Below are positions 10,001 to 21,325 of a stretch of 64,000 nt of DNA, in pieces. The stretch is from Tetmemena sp. SeJ-2015. Its lineage: Eukaryota; Ciliophora; Spirotrichea; Sporadotrichida; Oxytrichidae. Position 1 is the stretch's first letter. Each line of letters opens with the position of its first letter. The stretch covers positions 1-64,000 of the forward strand of contig JAJKFJ010021383.1 of the NCBI GenBank assembly GCA_027382625.1, given 5' to 3'. The position numbers and the translations under genes are program-made. The notes beneath the pieces were generated by a model. The model saw nothing but the letters and a program-made list of their open reading frames with translations, was not told the origin of the DNA and did not search any database.

Positions 10001-12117
10001 TCTGTCCCACTCTCCAAATAGTTTTTAAATAGTACTGAATAGGATTCTCAAAAGATGCAGAAGCAAAATATTTTAAAATATAGTATTTAAAATACTGAGT
10101 CATGTGGGCATAATTAACTCTGATGTCACCAAATAACTCATTTGAAGTACTTAATTTTAAATAATTTTTATTATTTGACTCTTCGACACTCCGACATTAC
10201 TCTCCTGGAAAATTCAACGCTAGCAAAATAAATTTTTATCCTTTTTGAATTATGTTAAATGATCTTAATATTTTAATTAGGATTATACATTTTAATAGCA
10301 AAAATGGAGAGCAGTAAGTAACCTGAATAATGTATATTCTTCGCTTTTCAGTGCTCGGCCCTATCAGAGATAAGTTGCTTTTATTTAATTTCAACTTTAT
10401 TTTGTAATATATAAAGTGAAGAAATTATTCTTAATTATAGCCGAGAATTAAAAAAAAGAGAATTTAATTAAATATTACACAATGTTGAATTTAAAAATCA
10501 AAGGTCTTTTATTTAATTTAAATTAGAAATTCCTACATGATTCTGATATATAGCCTATAAATTCCTTCTCCATGCAGTCCTCAGCATGGATCACATCTAC
10601 TCTGACAACAACCCCAGAACCAACTTAAAAGTCTGCAATCTTGAAAGTGGCAGTTTTAAAATTAATTCCGGGACTACAATATTAAATTAAAATGGAATAA
10701 AATCATGACAGTTCTAGTGTCTCAGATTTAAATAATAATTACTCCATTCGATTCAGCATGGAACTCTCAGAACTTTTCATTCTAGCAAGTCCATTAGTGC
10801 GCTTATGATATCTCGCTACAGAGGGGCTGAAAAGATTATAATAGTTGAAGACCATATGATTTTTGATAAGCTATAAGCTAAAGGTCGAGGAATGAATCTG
10901 CGATTTCAACTGCCTCAATGCTGCAACTTTCCATTTGTTATTTTAACTAATCACCGATTTTTATTTATTCTCAACTATACTCATTTATAAGTGAAGGTCT
11001 TTTTTAAATTTAGCTTTACATGGGACACCACCAGTTAGTTGAGTTGTCTCTTGAAAGGCCCATAAATTTAAAATCAATATTTTTAATAAATCTGCTTGTT
11101 GAACATCTTCCCATTGGAATATTAATAATTAAATAATTTCATATTTTAAATGGAACATAAGTAGGTTTTATTTCTTAAGAAAAAGTTATTACAAAATATT
11201 ATTTATTCATCTCGAATTTAATTAAAGATTAAATTATGCTAAATATAAAAAATAGTTGGTGTAAAGTATTTAAAATAAAAATAAATTAAAAGTTCCCTCA
11301 GTATAATTTGCGACATAATTGTAATCCACAGAAGAGTAAGCTATTGAGAAGTATGTGTAGATAAATATAAACTAAGATGTTTGAGTTTGCCACATTATAA
11401 TACAACTAATGTATATATATATTTTATATTATTTTCCCACTGTAAGGTTAGTGCCACTCAAAGTACATTTAAAAATATATTCAAAGAATCTTTAAAATGA
11501 AAATAAGTTCACTTTAGCAAGTTAAATACTCTAGATTTAAAATTCAGAAACTTTTCTTGATAATAGTTTAGGGGATTATACTGTATGATATTTAAAGGGC
11601 TGTGTCATATTCGTCTAAACCGAAGACAATCTCACCACTGTCATTTTGGAGGTCCTTGAAATAAACAAATAAATTATTTCATTTATTTTGAGTTGAAAAG
11701 CTTAGTAGAAAATAAAATAGTATTGTTTATTGTGTACTAAGTTCGGCTATTTAAAACTGCTAAACTATATTTAAATTAGCATTAGCTAATAGTCTGAGAG
11801 ACCTACAAAAAGTAACTATTATTGATTTTTGTAAAAAAATACAACCCAAGAAAAGCAAGAGTTGCAATAATGGAGAGTATTGACATACAACCTCCGAATT
11901 ATGACTTAAAAGTCATGTCCTTCTTATAAGTTACAAAATTAAAATCATGCTTATACATTATAATCTTATTAACCCTCGATGACAAATCCTTAAAATATTT
12001 AATTTAATTTATTCTAAGAATTTAAGTGAGAGACACTGGGAAACCAAAGCGATCTCTATCGCGGATCTTATTTCCAATGAGTTTGAAAAATCTGGAGGAA
12101 GCACTTGCCTTCTTCAT
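4079..12117 (-). CDS. Gene B: two-pass membrane protein paralog, interrupted by a transposon-like element
   Basis: ATG at 12115-12117 starts MKKASASSRFFKLIGNK followed by RDRDRFGFPVSLT. Then come TM1 (FGGCMSILSIIATLAFLG, about 11840-11930), the DEYDTAL block (about 11590-11640), TM2 preceded by QDEEVTTTVRQAF (about 8795-8907), the YFLHMMRKLVVLL motif (about 8515-8555), a Lys/Arg-rich cytoplasmic stretch (7930-8200), the QKQFDIVRFMKRAR motif (about 7680-7760), AFERDLIPF (about 7575-7640) and a tail ending AGRKTKNIFT at TGA 4079-4081. The tail is split by the 2429-bp element at 4215-6643; removing it and one TTA gives TTPKIFGKQMSTTFNH, matching B'. Stop and start fit the paralogs. Function unknown. 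Confidence 0.8.
4215..4239 (+). repeat. Left terminal inverted repeat
   Basis: Begins TAGCTCATTTATAG and ends CATTGAGG; one mismatch (position 6, C versus T) against the right copy at 6619-6643 read on the minus strand. Confidence 0.9.
4382..5321 (-). pseudogene. Second protein gene of the TIR element, with two frame breaks
   Basis: ATG at 5319-5321 starts MLPQIKQIIETEQLVAEMLS and runs in a helical, charged frame to about 5205. The best continuation (MMSRDQYYVGPQVAQSLA...) is in the +1 frame, reached at a run of six A (CTAAAAAACAATG). That frame continues to about 4590 through KPKHPLFITGPKGEPKVF and LKIVQTRFNGPAKWSSMVL. A second break in a G-rich run near 4575-4590 leads to IESKEIYLIFKDPKEVNRFL and a Lys/Glu-rich tail ending at TGA 4382-4384. 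TAA/TAG Gln codons are used (for example FQQIESKE). Both breaks are at homopolymers, so sequencing error, decay or programmed shifting are all possible. Family not recognised. Confidence 0.6.
5403..6404 (-). CDS. First protein gene of the TIR element, unknown protein of 333 residues
   Basis: Open from ATG 6402-6404 to TGA 5403-5405 only when TAA/TAG are read as Gln; at least four such codons occur in frame. The N-terminal third is Ser/Pro/Glu-rich and probably disordered. The middle has a hydrophobic-patterned region (FPGPSYALISKLGKVPDLVS) followed by probable coiled coil (SSIEGLLARQVDMVESLIAS). The C-terminal third contains another helical stretch (LAQLNELRRSLMFIKTSHS) and is Arg-rich. The Cys-rich stretch between the helices looks less protein-like and could hide a compensated frameshift. 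No transposase, zinc-finger or reverse-transcriptase motif was seen. It lies directly upstream of the second gene on the same strand. Confidence 0.6.
6501..6524 (+). repeat. (CTA)8 microsatellite
   Basis: Eight perfect CTA units in the non-coding sequence between the 5' end of the element's first ORF and its right terminal repeat. The rest of 6405-6618 shows no coding signal; it would be the promoter side of that ORF. Confidence 0.95.
6619..6643 (-). repeat. Right terminal inverted repeat
   Basis: Minus-strand sequence begins TAGCTTATTTATAG and ends CATTGAGG, pairing with 4215-4239. TTA follows at 6644-6646 as the second target-site copy. Confidence 0.9.
6915..7140 (+). other. Plus-strand coding-like island inside an IES of gene B
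   Basis: Opposite to gene B, a frame is open for about 70 codons with Gln-coded TAA (GDVYEEILMSQTSNQ, then VMTKITLSTDFLRRISKDES). Base composition is richer than the flanking IES. B' has no such sequence at the equivalent place. It may be an MDS of another gene nested in this IES, or a fragment. Family not recognised. Confidence 0.4.
10540..10960 (+). other. Insertion in gene B IES with coding-like plus-strand fragments
   Basis: B carries about 520 bp here that B' lacks (its equivalent junction is about 31320). The segment contains coding-like plus-strand pieces: one near 10585-10670 (PRTNLKVCNLESGSF) resembles a piece at about 16720-16790 in gene C, and one at 10744-10788 matches the minus strand of 49919-49963. 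It looks like fragments of cellular genes or nested MDSs, not random IES sequence. Confidence 0.45.
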
Positions 12118-12996
12118 ATGTGTGTTTATTTCGCTTGAGAAGAGAAGTCGATAATTTATTATTATTTTTATTAAAAGAGCAATTTCATTCTTATTGTTTG
12201 CATATAATTTGATTATCTTCAAGTCGAGGTTTAAGCTTCATACAACAATTTAGTGACAGCTATTAACTATTTACTATTTAATCCACACGTTGAATGTCAG
12301 CGCTTTTAAGAAATTGTATGATTTAAAAAATATACCACTCACTTTAGCTGTTTGATTCGTTAACAATAGATAATTTTAAGAGCAAAATATATTTATGCAT
12401 CTTAATTAATTAAAGCTTCTTCTTTATATTTTTGCTATTATATAAATATTAATTGAATAATATTTAAAGTTAATTTAAAATTGAGATTATATTGCAGACT
12501 ATGATATTGTTAAATGGAACTAATCAAGTTTATATCTTATGGATCTTTAAAATTATCAAAATAACCTTACTACTAATTTATCTTCTTCATCTTATTTTAT
12601 TAAAAAACTTCCTCAAACCTAATTAAAAATATCTCCTTATGTCAGATTATGATTTGAAGTTGGGAATCATAAAAAATTTGCAAGATAGAGATGATTTCCA
12701 GACTATCAAAAATGATATAAAGATTATTTAAACTATTTTATTTTTAAAAATAAATCAAAGTTAAATCTTTATAAATTATGGATAGATGAAAAAAAAACTA
12801 ATTAAAATTTAAATTTATCAGAGGGAAATTTTAATATTGAAGCTGAATATTTTTAATAACTGTTGCAAAATGAATTAATATTTATTTTATTATCGTTTAG
12901 GTCTATCAATATATACAAACATTTTATTTTATTCTTTAAATTAAAGAAATTCTTGGAGAGTTTTGAATTTGAATTTTATTTATTTGATTCAGTCTA
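12118..12996. other. Intergenic spacer between B start and C stop
   Basis: AT-rich, no convincing ORF in the ciliate code on either strand. Parts (for example around 12570-12660) resemble the equivalent spacer before C' (about 33180-33270), showing that the block duplication included intergenic DNA. It should hold the promoter of B and the 3' end of C; no specific element is recognisable. Confidence 0.6.
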
Positions 12997-15900
12997 TCAG
13001 TGATTTAGTATTTCGAAATTTGCGAGTTTCTTTTCTAGTTTAAGAGGCAATCCTTAATTATTTAACTCTGGTTGGGAATCAAGGATGTCAAAAGATCCAA
13101 CTTCAGCAGGGAAGATTTTAAAATAAAGATTAGGTTTTTAATTATTCTTCTTGCTTTATTAGAGGAGGCAGAGCATTCAAAAATATTTTTAAAGCTCTTA
13201 ACCAAGTTCTCTAAATAATTTTACAATTATAAAATAGAATAATATATTATCTCTACCTCTTCCTTAATGAATAAAAATAAATGGCACCAGTAAAATCGTT
13301 GGCAAATAAATTTAGAGTAATTAAATTGAAATTTACAAACGCTTTATCTAAGCTTCTTTACTTGACTGTAGTATTGAGTTTCCCCAAAATGCTTATGGAT
13401 TTCGACATAGGTTACTAAATTGCCTCCTCTCCAAAAATCCAAAAATATAAACCATTAAGCAGAAGAATGCTATCATTATAATATGGAATCAGATCTCGTT
13501 CAAAGGTAGTCATATGTATTTTCCCTAGAGCCTCCGCTATTTTTAAAGATCTTTTTTTATTTCTAAGCTATTCTGGCTCGTTTCATGAATCTGACTATAT
13601 CGAACTACTTCTAAATCATTTAAATTCCTTTATCAATAGCAAGTTCATGTCTAGATTTCTTGCCCACTAAACACGGCATAAATAATTATAAATCCTCGCA
13701 AACTTCTCTTTAATAAGATCTATTGAAAATAATTAGAAAATATGAAAACTTTCTTTCATTTTTATCATGCCCTAGAGTCTTTTTAAAATGACTGATTTAA
13801 GCTCGATATTTTTCCTTTTTTCATAAAAAATATAAAACCTTTTGTTAATTATTTACTTAGTTAAGTTTCTGAGTAATCTAAGTTTAATAATAATAATAAT
13901 AATTAAGGGAATTAAAGGGCCCCCGGCATAGATAAGATAGGCCGTGACGTCAATGATATGCTGTGACGCACTTATCTGACGCACACAAACCTACCAGCCG
14001 AATAGGGATATTAAACACGTGGCACCCCAGCCACCTCACATTCTGAGCAGAAGCCCCCGGCTTCTGCAGACCATCCAAAAAAAACCTAAAAGGAGAAAAA
14101 AAATCCGGTAGCTTCGGACCGAGAGCAAGTTGCTGCTCCGTAGCGTCTGGCTTCGCTGTCCAGCTGCATGACTGAGTGTTTGCCCATAGATCTAGTCCCT
14201 CCACGCCTAACAGGATTAGGAGGGTGAGTGGAAACCTCTCACCTTTGATTATCTCTCCAGTGAGCAGCTCGCCACCTTCCCCAGGGCTTCGGCTGCCATT
14301 ATCTCTTGCCTCATTTAAGCACTCACCCACCAGCCAATGGATTACCAAACCAGAAAGCCTTCAGGGAAAGAGCGACCAGTGCCTAGTGCCGGTCGTGTGC
14401 GTCCTGAATTTTAACTTTCTAATTTAATAATATTAATCTAAGTTTAAATTGCCAGTGTTTTGCTTTTTTCGAGCGATTTATTCATCTTTTGGTGGTGAGG
14501 TTTTTAATTATTTTCTCTGTTTATGTGTTTTCTTATTAATTGATTCTGACTCAATATCACCTCCCTCGAAATTATACTTATTTAAGGCTATGATGTTTTA
14601 CTGATAGGAGTCCTTGATTTATTAATTTCTCTCTTTTATAATTTTTAATTTAATATTCTTTTATTATTTTTTTTAATTATAAATATGGATTATTTATCCT
14701 TTTAAAAAAACAAGATTTTTTATGAACATCTATTTTTATAAGAATCTTTGAGTCGAGTAATTTTCATTTCAGACTAACTTATTAAGCCAGAGCCATTTAA
14801 CTCTTATATCTATAAATAAAATATAAATTATTTATTAATCATCCGCTTTTGGTTTATCCTTGAATTAGATTTCACTTTGGAATTAGTAAATATAATATAT
14901 ATCGTTAATTAAATTCTTGTTTTCATTATCGACCACAACCACTAGCTTTCTCATCATATGAAGGAAGTAAAGCAAATTCATTTTATATTTCTAATATTTT
15001 AAAAATAAACTTTCTTTTACAGGCTCTTCTGTATTCAGAGATAATAAAACTGAATAGCAAATATGCTTAATTCAAATAAAGAAAAGAAGCAATTAAGAAT
15101 CAATTAGAAATTGGGTTTGATTTTACCAGTGATCATTCAAAACCTTTTCTATTTAAAAATTATTTTTTATTTATTGAAAGATAAAAAATTACTAAATTTA
15201 TAAAATTAAAGGATTTTGATTCCAAAAACAAGTACGATGACTGAGGAGAATCCTCCAGTCGCAGAAAGTGCGTCTATTATGCTGAAGACTTAGCGAGTTG
15301 TAGTTGTTATTTCTTCATCCTAACTTATATCATTTCAGCAATAAAATTTACTTTTTTTTAATTCTTATGATGATTCTTACAAAGGTGCTATCATTCATTG
15401 CTTTCGATTATGAAGGGAAATATTTCAAAGTTTACTCAATAAAAATATGGTGAAAATATGATATTGCTCATTTATTTATTTTTAAGTTGTGTAAGTTAGG
15501 TTCTTCTGATCAAAGCTTGAGAAGAAAATATTGTTTTTTAATTTGAGTGGATCCAAGAGTCTTTTAAAAAAGCAACTTGCTTTTAGAGGGTTACAAATAC
15601 CTGAAGAGAACTCGAACTTAGGAAGATTCAGAAATTAAAAATAAAAAATATATATATCTTAATATAATGTAGATTGGAATAGAAGAGACATAGTACTATT
15701 CTTAATATTGTGATATATTATTTAAATATATGAATCAATTGAATACATCTATCAGTTATATGATACGATATGATTTACTTTCTTGCAATTACTTACTATG
15801 GTTAAATAAAATATACTTTAATTATCAGCTAAGAAATTTCAGAGCATTACTTACCCAAACTGCTTTAATATTTTACTTTTTATAAACGGTATATATTTCC

Positions 15901-18883
15901 ACATGCAATCAATAAACTCGTTGTCAGTTAATCTTATTTTTAAAATTAATTGATTTTGATCAAGCTCTGAATCGTGGAGAGTGATCAGATCGACAAGCAT
16001 ATATTTTCTATAATTATATTTGCATATACTTGGATTGAGTACAAACTAGCAAGCACGCTACAAGTTTAATTTGAGTTGATAATGCAGAAAGGAATGCGCA
16101 TTAAAAATGTAATTTATAATTGTCCTTTCACAGTTAAACTTTCAGTGCTTTCAATAAAAATGCAGGTAATTAAAGTTTATAAACTTTGTTAAGAGTTGAT
16201 TATGTATGTGCTTAAAATAAATACATAAACAAGGCAACCATGGAATTTTAGTTTAAAGTCAACTCGCAAAAATTAAAACATTTGCGTGTTTAAGTTTGAG
16301 TTTCACTACCAGTGCTTATTACAATTGTGCGAACAGAGAAGCCTTGACTTGTTAAAACTAGAGTTGCGCTGATTATAAAAATAAATGTACTTCTTTGGAT
16401 AACTCTACTAGATATATAGCTTCAGCCAAATCAGTGAATTAAAAAATAACAATGTATTCATATATTACGAACACGGAATTTAAATATTAAACGTTTTTTT
16501 CATGATTTATTCTAGAAATGGCTTTTAATATAAATGCATATATAACTGCCTTCTCAGTTCCATGAAGAGAGTCTCTATTAATCACTAATCTTCCATCGAA
16601 AATCAAAGTCTTGAATCTTTTGAAGTCACTAAAGTTGACTTAGTCTTTTAAATGTTCTCTATTTCCAATCAGGACTTGCAATTACTGGACAGACTAATAC
16701 CTACACTTTCCAACAGAAAACTCTCCACCACCAACTTCCAAGTCTTAACCTGTGAAGAAGGTGGCAGTTTGCTTTTTTAATGCCGGGGTTACAATATTAA
16801 TAATTAACTTAATAATTTAATTACTTAACAACCTTTTTTAATTAATTTCCAATTCTAATATCATAATGATATTTATAAAGAACATACAAATAATAAATAA
16901 ATTATGTTGAATTATTTAAAATTATAATTCCTTAATATGATCATTAAAATTATCATATATTTAAATCGGTAATAAATTGGATCTTCAAATGAAGCTGATT
17001 CGAAATTTTTTTTATAATAATACACAAAATTATTATTTCCAATTTTAAGAAATTTTGAGTCATGTGAGCGTAAACGACAGTCACATAATCCAAAATTTAA
17101 AATTATAAATAGAATTTTTTCTCATTAAATTGCATCTGTTTCTGACTTAGTCTTGCATGTTTCATTTGGAAAGTTCAAAGCAAAAATAAACAGAATTTAA
17201 AAAAGCCAGTAAGAATGGGTTGCAGTATGCAATCTTTATGATATAGATTTTTCTCTTTGTACTGTCAGGACCTTAAAGAGTAAGGTTATTATAATATAAA
17301 TTTAATTATTAAAGTTATGCTTAATTAATTTATAATAAAAATTGATATAGGAATATTTTGTTTGGGGCACCACCACTTAGTCATGTTATCATAAGATTGG
17401 CCCATAAATCTATTTTTAAAAATTCAAAGAATTTAAAAAGAAATTAATTAGAAACAATTATACACAACAAGAAAGAGCATCTCTAAGTATACTTCTTAAC
17501 TCATGAAGCCACAAATTTTGATGACACACATCCTCTATTGGCAATGCTAAATTTCTCTGCTTGCCCTCAATTAGGGGTAAATAAAAAAACTCCTTTTAAA
17601 ATTTATCCCTTTACTCTTGATAGTTTTAATTTGTTTTGCAACTTTGTCATTTGCACTATTTGCCTATTCCTCTCAGCCTCTTAATGCCTACTCATCATTC
17701 AATGAAGCAATAAATTCGCAGACAAACGAACGACTATATGCTATAACATGATAAATTCAACGCGCAAGATGTATACTAATGACGGACTAATCTCCTTAGC
17801 CTTTGCAACGCCGACTTGGGTGACACCTTAAGAGTCCTACATTTAAATTTTATAATCAATCTATAAATAAAATATTTTATTCCTCTATTTTTGAAAAAAA
17901 TCTTGACTGTGTGCACCTAGTAATGGGAACAAATCTAAAATGCTTTTATCTAGTTTTAAATTAAAATCAAATCACTATTATGATTTATTAGGAACATAAG
18001 TAGGAATCATTAATTGTTAGAGGGTTCCTTTTAAATTGCTAAATTCTTTATTAAAAATAATATAAAATATTAGATAAAAGCTGGATATAATATTTTATAA
18101 TTATTTCCTTCTGTATAGTTCTATATGAAAAGCATTTCCACGGGAGTGTAAATAAGTGAGAAGTAAGAGAGGATAAAATAAAGATGTTGGAATTAGTCAC
18201 TTTAAAATAAATTATTGCTATTTATTTGAGAATTTGTCACTGTATCATTTGGGCCACTTAAAACTCATTGTAGTTAAATAATCAATTAAATAAAAACAGC
18301 AAAATTCTTATACTTCATCATAAAGGTTTAAATTTTGCTTGATAAATATTAAATAAGCCTTTAAATAAAAAAGAATTTGACTTAATTTTATAAATTGTAT
18401 TAACTCTATTTTTAGGTTTGACTATATGAAATTTACAAGGCTGTATCATATTCGTCAAGACCAAATACCACATCAAAATTAATGTATTTATCTTTTTCAC
18501 TTTAAAATGCAAACACATCACTATCATCCTTGTAGAGATTCTTGATTCTCTTGGTAATAATTTAACTTTAAATATAAGGTATTGTTTATTGTATATTAAG
18601 ATCTACTTATCAACATTTTTAAATAAATCCATTATTTAATTATCGTTTGAGAGACTTGCAAGCCATCAGATAAATAAAATGTAAGCCAAAGAAAGCCAGT
18701 GTTGCTATAATTGAGAGAATTGACATACACCCACCAAATGTTGATTTAAATGTCATGTCCTTCTTGTAGGTTATAACAAAATTATAAGGTAAGAGAAATT
18801 GGAAATCCAAATCGATCTCTGGCCTTTATCTTCTAGCCCAGAAATTTAAAGATTTTTGAAGTTGATCCTTGTCTAGTATTCAT
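12997..18883 (-). CDS. Gene C: two-pass membrane protein paralog, with a retroposon-like insert
   Basis: ATG at 18881-18883 starts MNTRQGSTSKIFKFLGQK followed by RDRFGFPISL. TM1 (FKSTFGGCMSILSIIATLA) follows at about 18670-18767 after a 19-bp IES with AGGT pointers (18768-18771 and 18787-18790). The VFGLDEYDTAL block lies near 18425-18475, TM2 with its SATGG-equivalent near 15220-15325, the hydrophilic cytoplasmic stretch near 14450-14560, and the MKRAR motif near 13550-13670. The tail contains FPAEVGSFDILDSQP and ends at TGA 12997-12999. A 546-bp insert at 13888-14433 splits what was probably coding sequence. Plus-strand coding-like islands lie in its IESs. Role unknown. Confidence 0.78.
13874..14447 (+). 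repeat. 14-bp target-site duplication bracketing the insert
   Basis: TAATCTAAGTTTAA occurs exactly at both ends (13874-13887, 14434-14447). Collapsing one copy joins codons reading HWQFKLRLLRNL on the minus strand, comparable to the LKLR motif at the same place in C' (about 34540-34555). Confidence 0.75.
13888..14433 (-). mobile_element. 546-bp retroposon-like insert with ATT tail
   Basis: Flanked by the identical 14-bp direct repeat TAATCTAAGTTTAA at 13874-13887 and 14434-14447. Read on the minus strand it ends in an (ATT)n tract (13888-13905), as many LINE/SINE copies do. It is far more GC-rich than its surroundings. The first 20 or so bases of its minus strand (from about 14430) also begin the insert at 36.06-36.79 kb. 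A minus-strand frame is open over 13950-14348 but shows no reverse-transcriptase or other known motif. SINE or truncated LINE is inference; a pol III box A-like stretch near 14335 is weak. Confidence 0.6.
16550..16800 (+). other. Plus-strand coding-like island in an IES of gene C
   Basis: A frame is open over about 16670-16790 (NQDLQLLDRLIPTLSNRKLS, then TTNFQVLTCEEGGS). The last part is related to the island at about 10620-10680 in gene B, both at nucleotide and peptide level, including a shared CCGGG..TACAATATTAA end. It may be an MDS of a nested gene on the other strand. Function not recognised. Confidence 0.4.
17450..17850 (+). other. Second plus-strand coding-like island in gene C
   Basis: Base composition rises and short plus-strand frames are open in the ciliate code, for example MINSTRKMYTNDGLISLA near 17750-17815. 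The homologous part of C' has different content. Origin unclear: nested MDS or inserted fragment. Confidence 0.3.
18772..18790. other. 19-bp IES with AGGT pointers in gene C
   Basis: AGGT at 18768-18771 and 18787-18790. Deleting one copy with the intervening bases joins ISLT to YKKDMTFKS in frame. The same codon position is interrupted in A, B, A', B' and C' with other pointers. Confidence 0.85.
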
Positions 18884-19356
18884 TTTAACAGATTTGCAAG
18901 AATATTTATTGCTAAGAGGTTGATAAATTAGAATTTATATTTCATTAAAGAATAAGGTATATTAATTCAACATTTCGATAAAATTTAAATCACTGATGAT
19001 AACTCGAACAATAATCACAAAAGGAAATTTAAGCTAATTTTATACTAGAGCGGATACCTTCATTTGATGTTTTTATCTTTACTTATTTATTTTCTTATAC
19101 AATATCGTGATTCGTTCACTAAAAATTACACGAAAATATTTTTTATAATCAGATTCATCTTATTTTGCCTTATCTTTTAGGCTTATTCTTTTCAAAATTG
19201 AATTGAAATAATAATTCGAATTAAGATAAAGTAAAAAATTTACTAAATTAAAAACTGGATCTTGATTCTAGATAAAATTGAATAAGAATTATAGAAACCG
19301 AAATAAAAGAGTCTTTGAAAATATAAGTTTATTAATTTTAGTCCTCTTATTATTTG
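18884..19356. other. Intergenic spacer upstream of C
   Basis: AT-rich, no coding signal on either strand. It holds the presumed promoter of C and the 3' end of the HTATIP2-like gene. Confidence 0.5.
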
Positions 19357-21076
19357 TCAATTTTTCTAAATTTCCTTGTTAGGAATAGTTTGTAGGTAAG
19401 CTTTAATCTCTGCATTTTCAATTGCGTATCTAATTGGTCCTTCATTAAAATATAATTTTTAAATTATTTATAACTTAAATTTTTCATTATGTTTGTCTCT
19501 GAACTCCAGTGCTTTCTCAATTGAGTGGTTAAACATTGCATAAGCAAGCTGTTTGTTTTCAATCTTTGGCCCTGGAATTCTAGCTAGCACCCACTCAACC
19601 CACCTGAAGTCATTGTCTCTATTCAACAGAGAACCAGGCTTGAAAAGAGTAGTGCAAGGCACTCCAGCTTCTAACACTCCCACCTCTGCTTCCCCTTTCA
19701 TTCGAGCCAAGAAGAAATACGACTTAGGACTAACCATTTGGCTCCCTTCATTTATCAATTCTAAATTTCTCATTTTGAATTAACAAGTTCAATTAATTTC
19801 GAGATTTTATTATGGTATGAATACGATTATATGATCAAGGAAATAAAATCTAATATATTCTTAATTATGAATTAGAGTCAACAGCAAAATACTTATTAAA
19901 TATAGATAATATATTTCAATTTCTAATTTAAAATTCGTAATGGCAGAGTGAAGAATTCTTAAGTCACTCTCTCATCATTCAAGTTACTCTACACAAGTAT
20001 CAAAAATACAAAAAGGTAAGTAAACCTTTGGGCTATTTATCTTAATAGTGATACATCTTTTGGGTTTAGCACTAATTAATTTCATCTATCCAATACATTC
20101 TTTAACAAGTGTGGTTTTATAGATGAGTTAGTTGACTTAAAGGAACTCTTCAATGGCTTTGAGATACTTTGAAATGAGATTCGGTAACGAGCACGGTACG
20201 CAATGTCATTCAAGAGGGAATGCTCGAACCTTCTACCAATGTAATATATACAATGATTTTGATCAAGATTGACTTTAAGGTAAAGCGAGGGCAAGCAGAC
20301 AAGATAAAAAGGGATATCAAGATAAACTATAAAACTTGCACAAGGATTAAAAATGTATTAAAAAAATTAGGAACCGCATTTATTATTAAGTAAATCCGAG
20401 TCTGTTTGCTCCTTCTTGTGTTCAATTTGTATTTCTGAATGTATTTCAATGATCATCTAATCATATCTTCCCTATAATTTTAGCTCAATTTTATCTGGAA
20501 CAATCTTAAGTATATTTTATATATTTACAGTATAAGATTTAATCTTACCTGCCTAAAACCATCATTCCTGAGAGATTAAAAGCATAATAAATTAAGATAG
20601 GCGAAATAGGTTGCACCACTTATTTATAATAAATTAAAGACTTTCCTTAGCGAGATTAGCAAAAGCTATGGGTGTCAGCTTCTCAATTAACTTAAACTAT
20701 TCTTTGCCGTCTTTTTGTCTAGCTCCTAAAGTACTTAGGAAGATGTCATATCCTTGAAGTTGTTCTTTCATCTCGGGAAAACTCTCAATTAGATTGTCTT
20801 TCAAGATGAAAAATCAAATATTCTAAACTTTTTTATTATATTCATGACGTTTAGTTTTGGCTTGAACTTATCCTGTGTCCACTCATCAAGTGCTCTCCTT
20901 CCAATCACAGTAATCTAATAAAGTATACTTGCAACTCTAAACCATTAAAATATATCTCAGAGACTCTGTCATCTTGTTATGCGTATCTGAGAATCTCTCT
21001 GCCTGTGGCTCCTGAGCCTCCAATAATAGCAATTTTAACTTGGCGTTGGATTTGTGACGTAGTAGATTCTACCATT
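19357..21076 (-). CDS. HTATIP2/TIP30-like NAD(P)-binding oxidoreductase, split by IESs
   Basis: ATG at 21074-21076. The first MDS encodes a Rossmann beta-strand and dinucleotide-binding loop (VKIAIIGGSGATGREIL, about 20985-21040). Further MDSs follow: ITVIGRRALDEW (about 20860-20925), YDIFLSTLGARQKDG with LTPIAFANLAKES (about 20640-20800), then, after a long IES, YFFLARMKGEAEVGV and TTLFKPGSLLNRD (19468-19773). It ends with the short MDS ending at TGA 19357-19359. The KGEAE and FKPG.LL motifs and their order match the short-chain-dehydrogenase-related HTATIP2 family. Oxidoreductase activity is inferred from the fold only. Small IESs break the frame near 20940 and 20820 and before 19440. Confidence 0.75.
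19775..20640. other. Long IES (about 0.86 kb) in the HTATIP2-like gene
   Basis: Only a few residues are expected between the flanking MDSs, yet about 860 bp separate them. Inside is a minus-strand frame of 70 residues (20082-20294, MPSLYLKVNLDQNHCIYYIG...) with no recognised homology. Exact pointers could not be fixed by eye. Confidence 0.5.
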
Positions 21077-21325
21077 GCTTTAAGCACAAACTACCTTTAC
21101 AGGATATTTTATTTTAATTTCTCAACCAAATTTTGTATTGAATACTTAAACTGATTAACAAAATAACAGTCATAAACATGCTTAAAATGATTAAGAAAAT
21201 TCTTGATAAAATTGTAAAATTGTTATTTCTTTTCTTATTATTCATAATTTCTATTCCTAAGATGGATTCCCAAAGCTTTAAAAATAATGATTCAATTTTA
21301 TAAATTAAGTTCCAGCGAATAATAT

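Noticed and set aside
12022..12222. Longer start for gene B at 12222
   Set aside because: The extra 35 residues are AT-driven, absent from paralogs, and the ATG at 12117 aligns with the starts of A, A' and B'.
20082..20294. Extra MDS of the HTATIP2-like gene
   Set aside because: The flanking MDSs leave room for only a few residues in the family, and this 70-codon frame shows no similarity to that region; kept as IES content.
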